A DNA stretch of 40,959 bases. Origin: Bacillota bacterium. GTDB lineage: Bacteria > Bacillota > Clostridia > Acetivibrionales > DSM-1351. Position numbers and translations under genes: made by a program. Below the pieces are notes generated by a model. That model did not search any database and was not told the DNA's origin. It saw nothing but the letters and a program-made list of their open reading frames with translations. The stretch spans positions 1 through 40,959 of the forward strand of contig JAEVZU010000091.1 of the NCBI GenBank assembly GCA_023392075.1. Reading direction: 5' to 3'. This document shows, piece after piece, positions 15,094-23,541 of the stretch (position 1 is the stretch's first letter; every line of letters begins with the position of its first letter).

Positions 15094-17180
15094 TACTCCT
15101 TTATGACATATTTCTTCCTTAATCTGTACTCCTCACGTTTTCCTTCATTATAGTTTTTTACAGGTCTGAGATACCCGACTACGCGGCTCCATACTTCGGT
15201 TTCCTCACCGCATTCGGGACAGAAGAACTGCTCTCCCGTGAGGTAGCCATGGTTATTGCATATGGAAAAAGTCGGAGTCAGTGAAATGTACGGTAATTTA
15301 TAATTGGTAAATATTTTCATGATCAAATTTTTGGCAGAACCCGTATCTTTTATTTCTTCACCCAGATACAGGTGAAGGACGGTACCTCCTGTATACAGGG
15401 CTTGCAGTTCGTCCTGGAGTTCCAGCGTCTCAAAAATATCATCGGTACAGCCCACGGGCAGCTGGCTTGAATTGGTATAATACGGAACACTGTCACCCGC
15501 AGTTATAATATTGGGATACCTTTCCCTGTCCTTTTTTGCAAGACGGTAGCTGGTGCCTTCTGCCGGAGTTGCCTCCAGATTATAATAGTGTCCCGTCTCC
15601 TCCTGGATTTCTTTTATAAGACTCCTCATATAATTAAGAGTTCTGATTGCAAACTGCTGACCTCGAGGTGTTGTCAGGTCTGACTCATTACCAAGCAGGT
15701 TCAGGCAGGCTTCATTCATTCCGATAATACCTATGGTGTTGAAATGATTAAACCAATAAAAATCAGTTCTTAGCTTCACATCTTTCAAGTAATTGGCAGA
15801 ATACGGATATAAGCCTTTGGCTGTCTGTTCCTCGATAACTTTTCTCTTTATTTCAAGACTGTTTTTGGCCAGATTTATCTGCTGCCACAGGCGCGTAAAA
15901 AACTCCGATTCACTTTTTGATATATATGCAAGACGGGGAAGATTGATGGTTACAACACCGATAGACCCTGTAAGCGGGTTGGAACCAAACAGTCCGCCGC
16001 CCCTTTTTCGCAGTTCGGAGGTATCAAGTCTCAGACGGCAGCACATGGAAAGTGCATCCTCCGGAGACAGGTCGGAATTGACATAGTTTGAGAAATAGGG
16101 GACACCGTACTTGCAGGTTATTTCCATGAACTTTCCGGTTACAGGACTATTCCAGTCAAAGTCTTTTGTTACATTTATGGTTGGGATGGGGAAAGTAAAC
16201 ACTCTGCCTTTTGAATCTCCCTCCATCATCACATCACAGAAGGCCATGTTGAACATGTTCATTTCTTCCTGAAAATCACCGTATTTTTCCGGCATGAGCT
16301 CTCCGCCTCTAATGACACTTTCATCCCTTAAAGTACCTGGAGCAATAATATCGAAGGTAAGGTTTGAAAAAGGGCATTGAAAACCGACCCTGGTAGGAAC
16401 ATTCAAATTAAATATGAATTCCTGCAGAGCCTGCTTTACTGCTTTATAGTCCAGCCTGTCGTACCGTATAAAAGGGGCGCAATAGGTATCAATAGATGAC
16501 CAGGCCTGTGCACCGGCTGTTTCGCCCTGTGTGGTAAACGTGGAATTTACTATTTGCCCCAGAAAGGAACGAAGATGCACAGGAGGCTTTGATTCAACTT
16601 TTCCTCCGACACCTCCGAAACCGTTCATCAGTATTTGGCGGAGATCCCAGCCGGCGCAGTAAGGCCCGAAGAATCCCAGATCATGTAAATGTATGTCTCC
16701 CGACAAATGTGCCTGTCTTATATCATCCGGATAAATCTCATGGAGCCAGTAGTTTTTTGTAAAAGCTTCCCGAACGTAGTTATTCAGTCCGTTTATTGAC
16801 TTCTGTGTATTGGCATTTTCATTTATCTGCCAGTCTTTGTCGTTAAGGTATTCGGAAAACATATTGATTGTTGCACCTATCAAAGCGTTCGCTTCTCTGG
16901 CTGAGCGCCTTTTTTCACGGTAAAGTATGTAGGCCTTTGCCGTTTTCGCGTGGCCTGCCTCAATCAGAACCTTTTCGACTATATCCTGTATACCTTCCAC
17001 TTCGGCAATTCCTTCAGGGTATTTCTTCCCGGCAAGCCTGACAGCTTCCGAGCTCAAGGCTTCGGCAATGGAAAAATCGCTGCCTCCGACGGCATTGGCA
17101 GCCTTGAATATTGCAATGGTTATTTTTTCCCTTTTGAATGGTACAGTAGATCGATCCCTTTTAACAATCTGCTTTATCAT
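15093..17180 (-). CDS. nrdD: Anaerobic (class III) ribonucleoside-triphosphate reductase NrdD
   Basis: A 695-residue glycyl-radical enzyme reducing NTPs to dNTPs without oxygen. An N-terminal ATP-cone (about 1-95, starting IVKRDRSTVPFKREKI) provides allosteric control. The C-terminal glycyl-radical loop is RVVGYLRPVKNYNEGK with the radical glycine at about residue 669; Val replaces the more common Cys before it. A zinc site is formed by CNNHG (Cys641) and CPECG (Cys654, Cys657). The nrdG activase follows immediately. Two NrdR boxes lie 76-122 nt upstream, so it should be repressed by NrdR-dATP. Length is normal for the family. Confidence 0.97.
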   Translation of the reverse strand: MIKQIVKRDRSTVPFKREKITIAIFKAANAVGGSDFSIAEALSSEAVRLAGKKYPEGIAEVEGIQDIVEKVLIEAGHAKTAKAYILYREKRRSAREANALIGATINMFSEYLNDKDWQINENANTQKSINGLNNYVREAFTKNYWLHEIYPDDIRQAHLSGDIHLHDLGFFGPYCAGWDLRQILMNGFGGVGGKVESKPPVHLRSFLGQIVNSTFTTQGETAGAQAWSSIDTYCAPFIRYDRLDYKAVKQALQEFIFNLNVPTRVGFQCPFSNLTFDIIAPGTLRDESVIRGGELMPEKYGDFQEEMNMFNMAFCDVMMEGDSKGRVFTFPIPTINVTKDFDWNSPVTGKFMEITCKYGVPYFSNYVNSDLSPEDALSMCCRLRLDTSELRKRGGGLFGSNPLTGSIGVVTINLPRLAYISKSESEFFTRLWQQINLAKNSLEIKRKVIEEQTAKGLYPYSANYLKDVKLRTDFYWFNHFNTIGIIGMNEACLNLLGNESDLTTPRGQQFAIRTLNYMRSLIKEIQEETGHYYNLEATPAEGTSYRLAKKDRERYPNIITAGDSVPYYTNSSQLPVGCTDDIFETLELQDELQALYTGGTVLHLYLGEEIKDTGSAKNLIMKIFTNYKLPYISLTPTFSICNNHGYLTGEQFFCPECGEETEVWSRVVGYLRPVKNYNEGKREEYRLRKKYVIKE

Positions 17181-17255
17181 AGCTGTTTATATCTCCTTTG
17201 CAAATGGATTGATTATTTATCCTTACCTTATGTTTATGCATCAAATTTAGTTCAT

Positions 17256-17302
17256 ATACTATATATTGTGTATGAATTAAATTTGAACACAATATATATT
17301 AT
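17256..17302 (-). promoter_or_regulatory. Pair of NrdR boxes upstream of nrdD
   Basis: ATACTATATATTGTGT (17256-17271) matches the NrdR consensus acaCwATATaTwGtgt at all core positions. ACACAATATATATTAT (17287-17302) matches at all but one. Their centres are 31 bp apart, three helical turns, the spacing typical of NrdR sites. The nrdR gene itself is not in the window. Confidence 0.85.
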
Positions 17303-17400
17303 TGCATGAATATTAAAAAAGTCAATAGGTGGAAATGGAAATAAAAAATCATATACAGGAGACCAATAACAAGGTTGCCTTTTCGATATTGTTAAACGGT

Positions 17401-18606
17401 TCAAGACTGTTGAAATTTTGCGGAACGGTTTGACCCTGCTACGGGTTTCTTCATCTTACGCTCTTGAGGGTATTTATCCATATCTGAAAAAAAGACTGAG
17501 GATATTACGGCAGTAATGGGGATTGTAAGTAAAATACTCAAACTGCCTATTAGCGATTGCAGGAACTCAAAAATTAATTCCTCCTTGTTCAGCAGACTCA
17601 ACAAAGAATAATTGGAACCTGCATAAATAAGAACAACAATCAGTGAACTGCCGATATAGGCTAGTATAAGTGTATTTGTCATTGTACCCATTATATCCCT
17701 GCCTATGGAGATTCCTGATTTTAAAAGAGACATTGCAGTAGCATTAACCTTGCTTTGCTTGATTTCATATAAAGAGGAGGTTATTGACATTGAGACATCC
17801 ATAATTGCACCCATTGCACCTATGGTGATCATGGAAAATATAATGGCTTTTACATCCAGATCTTCAATACCGAATATATTTCCCAACATATAGGTTTCAT
17901 CATTGATATATCCTGTCAGCTTCATCCAGTTGTCCATTAAATATGTGATTATCACTGAAAATACTACCCCCGTGAGACAGCTTATGGCCGATACCATACT
18001 TTTCCTGTTATAACCGTAGACAATTATGAAAGTGGTGATAATAATATATAGACATATAATACATGATGAAAAGTAAATATTATAACCTCTTCCGATAGCC
18101 GGTATGAATACAAAAAATATTGACAGGCATGTCATAGCCAGTGCAAGGATTGTTTTTATTCCTTTTATGCCGCCCAACACTATTACCAATGCTGCAAAAA
18201 CAACTCCTAAAATAATGATTTTATCAAAGCGGTAATAATACTGGAAAATCAAATCGTCATCCATCGGCAACAATACCACCTTGTCCCCGGGGGAGACTTG
18301 TACAACATTCTTATCCGTATTATCCAGCATTTGTGTTCCAATTATTATATTGTTATTATAGTTTTTATCACCGAATATTTCAGCCCTAAAATATATTTTT
18401 TTGCTGGAGGGGTCTGATGTGTCTCTTATGATTTTATCAATGGTTTTCACCTCTGCGAAGACCAGGTAATTCAATTCTTCCTCTCTTTCATAGTTAATTC
18501 CCTTATTATACTGGCTATGGCATACAAATCTATTTCCATAATAAATAAATAGAATGGATAAAATTATAAAAATTAAATAAGCAATGGTTTTTAAAAAGCT
18601 TTTCAT
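17401..18606 (-). CDS. YibE/F-like multi-pass membrane protein
   Basis: A 401-residue membrane protein with one N-terminal helix (about 8-25), an extracytoplasmic beta-rich segment (30-125) containing VQVSPGDKVVLLPMDD, then about seven helices. The stretch ITIGAMGAIMDVSMSITSSLYEI and the later SGISIGRDIMGTMTNTLILAY are the conserved core of the YibE/F family. The family's molecular function is not known to me; transport is a common guess. It lies 83 nt downstream of the CDF exporter gene on the same strand, at the end of the feo unit. Confidence 0.85.
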   Translation of the reverse strand: MKSFLKTIAYLIFIILSILFIYYGNRFVCHSQYNKGINYEREEELNYLVFAEVKTIDKIIRDTSDPSSKKIYFRAEIFGDKNYNNNIIIGTQMLDNTDKNVVQVSPGDKVVLLPMDDDLIFQYYYRFDKIIILGVVFAALVIVLGGIKGIKTILALAMTCLSIFFVFIPAIGRGYNIYFSSCIICLYIIITTFIIVYGYNRKSMVSAISCLTGVVFSVIITYLMDNWMKLTGYINDETYMLGNIFGIEDLDVKAIIFSMITIGAMGAIMDVSMSITSSLYEIKQSKVNATAMSLLKSGISIGRDIMGTMTNTLILAYIGSSLIVVLIYAGSNYSLLSLLNKEELIFEFLQSLIGSLSILLTIPITAVISSVFFSDMDKYPQERKMKKPVAGSNRSAKFQQS

Positions 18607-18689
18607 ACTGATCTCCTTTGTGTTTTATTTATAATATGAATTTGCTTTTTTTTTATAGTACTTATATTTGTTTTACAAAAATTATTTCC

Positions 18690-19679
18690 TCAACTATTTG
18701 ATATGTTTTTTTGCAGACTTCCGGAATATTTAAGAAAGGAACAGTCCACACACATGGAGCACGCCTCTGTGTGATCCGGCTTGCTGTGATAGCAGCTGCT
18801 GCAGGGCAAATGCTCCAACTGAATGGTAGAATGATCTATTCCGAATTTTTCTTTTATCATATGCTGTACATTATGCAGAAGGTTTTCATGATTCTCCCAG
18901 CAAGTCTCTTCAATACATATATGAGCCGTCATTGACAGCATTTCCATGGATAGGCTCCAAACATGCATATCTTTGACATCTGTAATGCCGGGTATGCTTA
19001 TTAAGGCCTGCTTGAGTTTTTCTATTGAAATTGCCTTCGGAGTAGCTTCCAGCAGTATTTTCGTACATTCGGCAGTCATTCTGACCGCACTTTTTAAAAT
19101 AAGACAGGCAAGAACGGCGCTCAGCAGGGTATCAACACCATGCCACCCGGTAAAAATTATAATAATTCCTCCAAATAGAACACCCAGATCAGCCAGTGCA
19201 TCACCTGCAAAATGCAAAAATACACTTTTAACATTGGCATTGTTTGATTTGCTTCCCAAATTACGTACAATCAACAGGTTTACAATCAGTCCGAGAACTG
19301 AAAAGACCACCATACCTTCAGGTGTAATATCCACGGGATTCATATACCTGTTTACTGCTTTATATAAAATAAAAGCAGAGACAATTATCAGGGATATGTT
19401 ATTTATCAATGCTGTAAGCACGCTATAGCGGTAATAGCCAAATGTATATTTGAAGGTTGCTGATTTACCTGCCGTCCGCACACCCCACAAGCTCAAAATC
19501 AATGCCGCCAGATCGGTAACCAGGTGCCAGGAGTCACTGAACAAAGCAAGACTGTTCGTTATAAAGGCACCGATAAATTTGGCTGTCAGGATAATTGCCA
19601 CAAGAAGAATTGTATAAAACAGCTTTTTCTGATTTTGAGCCATTATGGAGTTTGTTACAGGACTATTTTTATCCTTCAT
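18690..19679 (-). CDS. Cation diffusion facilitator (CDF) metal exporter
   Basis: A 329-residue proton-coupled metal exporter with six helices and a cytoplasmic C-terminal domain. Metal site residues are in SDSWHLVTD (TM2) and FLHFAGDALAD (TM5), the paired HxxxD motif of the zinc-type CDFs. The C-terminal domain has DVKDMHVWSLS. An extra tail carries LPCSSCYHSKPDH and CSMCVDC, a Cys/His cluster not usual in CDFs. I chose the ATG at 19679, 8 nt after GGAGG; a TTG two codons upstream is possible. It starts 27 nt after feoB, so it is probably co-transcribed with the iron importer; export of Fe(II) or Zn(II) cannot be told apart by sequence. Confidence 0.92.
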   Translation of the reverse strand: MKDKNSPVTNSIMAQNQKKLFYTILLVAIILTAKFIGAFITNSLALFSDSWHLVTDLAALILSLWGVRTAGKSATFKYTFGYYRYSVLTALINNISLIIVSAFILYKAVNRYMNPVDITPEGMVVFSVLGLIVNLLIVRNLGSKSNNANVKSVFLHFAGDALADLGVLFGGIIIIFTGWHGVDTLLSAVLACLILKSAVRMTAECTKILLEATPKAISIEKLKQALISIPGITDVKDMHVWSLSMEMLSMTAHICIEETCWENHENLLHNVQHMIKEKFGIDHSTIQLEHLPCSSCYHSKPDHTEACSMCVDCSFLKYSGSLQKNISNS

Positions 19680-19706
19680 TGTCAAGGCCTCCCCAAAAAA
19701 GAGTGT

Positions 19707-21869
19707 CTATACCAACCCCAACAGTCTTGCCGTATTGGCGACAATAAAGCATACTATAATACCGGCTGCAGTTGGTATGGCAAAAGAAGCAAGCGTCCAC
19801 TTCCAGCTCTGGCTTTCCTTACGTATGGTCCATAAAGTTGTACCGCAGGGGAAGTGCATGAGAGAAAACAGCATTACGCAAACACCTGTAAGCCAGGTCC
19901 AACCGTTGGCAACGAAAAGTTGTTTAAGATCGGATAACTGCTCAAGCTCCAGCATGGAACCAGATGCCATATAGCTCATTATAAGAATGGGTATAACTAT
20001 TTCATTGGCCGGCAGGCCAAGTACAAAGGCCATCAAGATATATCCATCCATTCCCAGCAGCTTTGCGAAGGGGTCAAGAAAGCCGGCGGCATGTGTCAGG
20101 AGGCTCATATCTCCCAGGTTGATGTTGGCCATCAGCCAGATAACCAGGCCGGCAGGTGCTGCAATGACAACTGCACGGCCCAGGACAAAAAGAGTCCTGT
20201 CTAGTATGGAGCGTACAATAATCCGTCCCACCTGGGGCTTCCGGTATGGTGGCAGTTCCAGTGTGAAGGAGGATGGGAGGCCTTTTAGTATGGTTTTTGA
20301 TAATATCCTGGATACAAGCAAAGTCATAAGTATTCCGATCAAAACAATCCCCGTAAGAGCCAGAGTGGAAGCCACAGATTCAAAGGCACCTCCAAATGTT
20401 CCGCCGATAAAGATGGTACCTATGGCTATAAGCGTGGGGAACCGGCCGTTACAAGGTACGAATACATTTGTGATGATAGCGATTAACCGTTCTCTGGGAG
20501 AATCAATAATTCTGCAGCCTATTACACCAGCAGCATTGCAGCCAAATCCCATGCACATGGTTAAAGCCTGCTTTCCATGTGCACATGCTTTTTTAAAGAA
20601 ATTATCAAGATTGAAAGCAACTCTCGGCAGATAACCCAAATCCTCCAAAAGAGTGAACAGGGGGAAGAATATAGCCATAGGAGGCAGCATAACAGATATG
20701 ACCCAGGCCAGTGTCCGGTATATTCCAAGAATCAGTATTCCATGCAGCCAATCAGGTGATCCTGCCCACATAAAAAATCCGGTAAGTTTTGCCTCAATAC
20801 TGAAAAACATGTCCGAAAGCAGCCCCGAAGGCACATTTGCACCTGCTATGGTGATCCAGAATACTATGGCTAACATGCCCAGCATGATGGGTATGCCAAA
20901 AATTCTTGAGGTCAGAATCCTGTCTATATTTCTGTCGGTACGGTTATACTGCTTATTTTCAAAAGTAACGGATTTGTTGCTTATTTCTTCGGCAGTGCCA
21001 ACAAGTCTGGATACAATTTTATCTCTTAACTGGTCCGGTTCGATGCCGTTTTCAACCATATGTTTTTTAGCCTCTGCAAGCAGCTCCTGCATTTCTATAT
21101 TTTCCATAAGGCCGAAACCAAGATATTTGTCCAGAGTATTTAGCAGAGTTGTATCTCCGTCCAGCAGCTTGAAAGCTGCCCAACGGTTATTTATTTTACC
21201 GTCCACCAACTCCCATATTTTAGGCTGAATCATACCTACAGCTTCTTCAATTACTGCATCATATGTAATTTGCAGGGGATTTGTGGATATACGTTTGTTT
21301 GCTACGTCGTATACCGCATCCATTAATTTATCAAGTCCTTTATTACTTCGGGCATTAGTTGGTATAACTGGTACACCGAGAAGTTTTGAAAGCTGGTCAC
21401 ATTCAATGTTTATTTTCTTTCTTTTTGCTTCATCAATCAAGTTTACACACACTACAACCTTATCGGTTATTTCCAGGGTTTGCAATATGAGGTTCAGGTT
21501 TCTCTCAAGGCAGGTAGCATCTGCTACAACAACTGTAGCATCCGGCATTCCAAAGCAGACAAAATCTCTTGCAATTTCTTCCTCGGTGGAATTTGCCATT
21601 AATGAATATGTACCGGGAATGTCCACCATTATAAAGTTTTTATCTTTATGCTTGTATTTTCCCTGGGCATTGTTAACAGTTTTTCCCGGCCAGTTGCCTG
21701 TGTGCTGGTTAAGACCGGTCAGGCTGTTGAACACAGTGCTTTTCCCAACATTCGGATTACCTGCCAGGGCAATCACTTTATCATCAGGATGTACACGGTC
21801 GATGTAAATTTCACTTACAAGTACATCTGTCAGTACACCCGTCCCTGTGGATTGACTTGTTAATCCCAT
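19707..21869 (-). CDS. feoB: Ferrous iron transporter FeoB
   Basis: A 720-residue inner membrane Fe(II) transporter. The N-terminal G domain has G1 GNPNVGKST (about 38-46), switch I HTGNWPGKTV, G3 DIPGTYSL and G4 NLID. A helical GDI region follows to about 300. The membrane part has two Gate-like halves; CMGFGCNAAGVIGCR is the conserved Cys-containing segment of Gate 1. The C-terminal ending contains CGTTLWTIRKE. Length is normal. feoA lies 101 nt upstream with a GC hairpin between, and a CDF exporter follows at 27 nt. Confidence 0.97.
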   Translation of the reverse strand: MGLTSQSTGTGVLTDVLVSEIYIDRVHPDDKVIALAGNPNVGKSTVFNSLTGLNQHTGNWPGKTVNNAQGKYKHKDKNFIMVDIPGTYSLMANSTEEEIARDFVCFGMPDATVVVADATCLERNLNLILQTLEITDKVVVCVNLIDEAKRKKINIECDQLSKLLGVPVIPTNARSNKGLDKLMDAVYDVANKRISTNPLQITYDAVIEEAVGMIQPKIWELVDGKINNRWAAFKLLDGDTTLLNTLDKYLGFGLMENIEMQELLAEAKKHMVENGIEPDQLRDKIVSRLVGTAEEISNKSVTFENKQYNRTDRNIDRILTSRIFGIPIMLGMLAIVFWITIAGANVPSGLLSDMFFSIEAKLTGFFMWAGSPDWLHGILILGIYRTLAWVISVMLPPMAIFFPLFTLLEDLGYLPRVAFNLDNFFKKACAHGKQALTMCMGFGCNAAGVIGCRIIDSPRERLIAIITNVFVPCNGRFPTLIAIGTIFIGGTFGGAFESVASTLALTGIVLIGILMTLLVSRILSKTILKGLPSSFTLELPPYRKPQVGRIIVRSILDRTLFVLGRAVVIAAPAGLVIWLMANINLGDMSLLTHAAGFLDPFAKLLGMDGYILMAFVLGLPANEIVIPILIMSYMASGSMLELEQLSDLKQLFVANGWTWLTGVCVMLFSLMHFPCGTTLWTIRKESQSWKWTLASFAIPTAAGIIVCFIVANTARLLGLV

Positions 21870-21918
21870 TGAAATAACCTCCTCATTTATATTTTTTTAT
21901 TGATTAAAAATATTTTAA

Positions 21919-21946
21919 CCACGGGCAGACTTCCAGCCGCCCGTGG
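21919..21946 (-). promoter_or_regulatory. GC-rich intercistronic hairpin between feoA and feoB
   Basis: CCACGGGC (21919-21926) and GCCCGTGG (21939-21946) form a perfect 8-bp stem. On the coding strand it is followed by TTAAAATATTTTTAAT and not by a clean U-tract, so it may be a leaky terminator or a processing/stability element that sets the feoA:feoB ratio. Confidence 0.6.
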
Positions 21947-21970
21947 AAAAATTTATCCGTATATATTTGA

Positions 21971-22210
21971 CTATAGAGCTTCTATAAGTATTTTAGATGC
22001 TTCTTCAGAACGGAGTGCTATAACAGCTCCTCTGATATGATACGCAACAGGGTCACCGGATGGGCTTTTTTGAAGCGCTTCAACCTCGGTATCTGCAATC
22101 AGTCCTAAATCCAACATTCTCCTGCGGATAGTTCCTTCAGAAGTAAGTACCTTTACTTTGCCTTTTTTTCCTAAAGGCAGAAAATTTAACTGAATAAATT
22201 TTTCACTCAT
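21971..22210 (-). CDS. feoA: FeoA, SH3-like accessory protein of ferrous iron transport
   Basis: A 79-residue cytosolic protein with the FeoA SH3-like fold: FLPLGKKGKVKVL, RRRMLDLGLIADTEVEAL and IRGAVIALRSEEASKI. It is thought to support FeoB activity. It is the promoter-proximal gene of the leftward iron unit; GGAGGTC precedes the ATG. The usual feoA-feoB order is kept. Confidence 0.95.
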   Translation of the reverse strand: MSEKFIQLNFLPLGKKGKVKVLTSEGTIRRRMLDLGLIADTEVEALQKSPSGDPVAYHIRGAVIALRSEEASKILIEAL

Positions 22211-22242
22211 AACAGACCTCCAACAATTTATTATGTATATGG

Positions 22243-22271
22243 TTTATATAATCTCTGTTAGCTGAGAACAA
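22243..22271 (-). promoter_or_regulatory. Promoter of the feoA-feoB unit
   Basis: On the minus strand TTGTTC (22266-22271), 17 nt, then TATAAA (22243-22248). The spacer holds CAGCTAACAGAG. I do not see a clear Fur or DtxR palindrome here, so iron regulation is not visible. The rest of 22211-22404 is very AT-rich. Confidence 0.6.
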
Positions 22272-22404
22272 AAAAGTTTCCCTACACTAACTTATGTATT
22301 ACGGATTTAAAGGGTTACAATTTAAATAAAAAAATTTAAAACAAATATTTAAAATATTTTCTTGAAAATTTTAATGAAATAATTTATATTAATATATATG
22401 CTAA

Positions 22405-22437
22405 TAGGAATCATTCGCATTTGTTTTAATTTATAAT
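22405..22437 (+). promoter_or_regulatory. Zur/Fur-like box overlapping the promoter of the COG0523 operon
   Basis: TAGGAATCATTCGCA (22405-22419) is a 7-1-7 inverted repeat with 5 of 7 symmetrical pairs, the layout of Fur/Zur operators. TATAAT (22432-22437) lies so that a -35 at 22409-22414 would be inside the box. The downstream genes are homologues of Zur-regulated B. subtilis genes, which favours Zur. A later hairpin ACAGGC...GCCTGT (about 22467-22500) lies in the leader. Confidence 0.55.
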
Positions 22438-22539
22438 CAAATAAATGTGTGTATCATATTTTCTGTACAGGCTGGCATAGAAATAATAAAAACCGCCTGT
22501 TGTCCCGATGGGTGATATCGAGGTTTAAAGGAGGTAAAA

Positions 22540-23529
22540 ATGAAGACAAAGGTAGATATAATATCAGGCTTTTTAGGTTCAGGAAAAACTACACTGATAA
22601 AAAAGCTTGTAGCAGAAAAACTTCATGATGAAAAGCTGGTAATTATCGAAAACGAGTTTGGTGAAGTTGGAATAGATGGAAGTATATTAAAAGAATCCGG
22701 AATTCAAGTTAAGGAAATAAACTCCGGGTGTATCTGCTGTACCCTGGTTGGTGATTTCGGAACCTCCATCGAGGAAGTCCTGCACAAGTACAATCCGGAC
22801 AGAATTATTATCGAACCTTCCGGAGTAGGCAAGCTGTCGGATGTTCTAAAGGCATGTGACAGCTTAAGATCAAGAGATCTGTTAACCATAAATATGGTGA
22901 TTACAGTAGTTGATATCCTTAAATACAAAATGTATATTCTGAATTTCGGCGAATTTTATGAGAATCAAATAAAACATGCAAAAACAATTATTCTCAGCCG
23001 GTCACAGAAGGCTGATGCTGATAAACTTTTGAAAATTACAGGTGATATCAGGAAATTGAATCCGAAAGCAAATATTATTACCACACCCTGGGAAGAACTT
23101 AACGCAGGGCAGATTCTCCTTACTGCTGAACAAAATGACTCCGCATCCCTGGAACAGCAAATAAAAAAAGTCGTTTTGAAAAGGCATGTTCACACTGAAG
23201 ACTGTAAATGCGGCTGCAAAGGAGCACATCATGCACATCACAATGCGGATGATTTTTTTGATGTATGGGGAGCGGAAACACCTAAAACCTACGATGCTAC
23301 CACTTTGAAGAGAATATTGGAGAATATGAATGATACTGAATGTTTCGGCAATATTTTAAGAGCAAAGGGAATTATTCAATCAGGCAGTAGTAGTTGGGTA
23401 CAATTTGATTACGTTCCCGGAGAATTTGAAATAAAGGACTCGGCAGCCGACTACACAGGAAGATTGTGTGTCATCGGAAAGGGACTGAACAGGAAGGAGC
23501 TCGACAACCTTTTCAATATCACTACCTAA
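22540..23529 (+). CDS. COG0523 (CobW/YciC/ZNG1-type) GTP-binding metallochaperone
   Basis: A 329-residue G3E GTPase thought to deliver zinc (or another metal) to client proteins. Walker A is GFLGSGKTT (10-18), the metal-binding CxCC is SGCICCTL (Cys64, Cys66, Cys67) and Walker B-like RIIIEPSGVGK follows. A His/Cys-rich segment, HVHTEDCKCGCKGAHHAHH (about 212-230), is a metal-binding loop. The CobW C-terminal domain covers about 255-329. AAAGGAGG lies just upstream of the ATG. It is the first gene of a three-gene operon with a Zur-like box. The metal cannot be proven, but context favours Zn scarcity (YciC-like role). Confidence 0.92.
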   Translation: MKTKVDIISGFLGSGKTTLIKKLVAEKLHDEKLVIIENEFGEVGIDGSILKESGIQVKEINSGCICCTLVGDFGTSIEEVLHKYNPDRIIIEPSGVGKLSDVLKACDSLRSRDLLTINMVITVVDILKYKMYILNFGEFYENQIKHAKTIILSRSQKADADKLLKITGDIRKLNPKANIITTPWEELNAGQILLTAEQNDSASLEQQIKKVVLKRHVHTEDCKCGCKGAHHAHHNADDFFDVWGAETPKTYDATTLKRILENMNDTECFGNILRAKGIIQSGSSSWVQFDYVPGEFEIKDSAADYTGRLCVIGKGLNRKELDNLFNITT

Positions 23530-23541
23530 TCGGAGATAAGT

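Noticed and set aside
19987..21228. Long open frames antisense to feoB
   Set aside because: No ribosome sites and no recognisable domains; feoB on the other strand is complete, so they are by-products of its codon usage.
22255..22275. A GTTAGC-type operator at the feoA promoter
   Set aside because: Only one half-site (GTTAGC followed by TGAGAACA) is present, without the partner GCTAAC arm.
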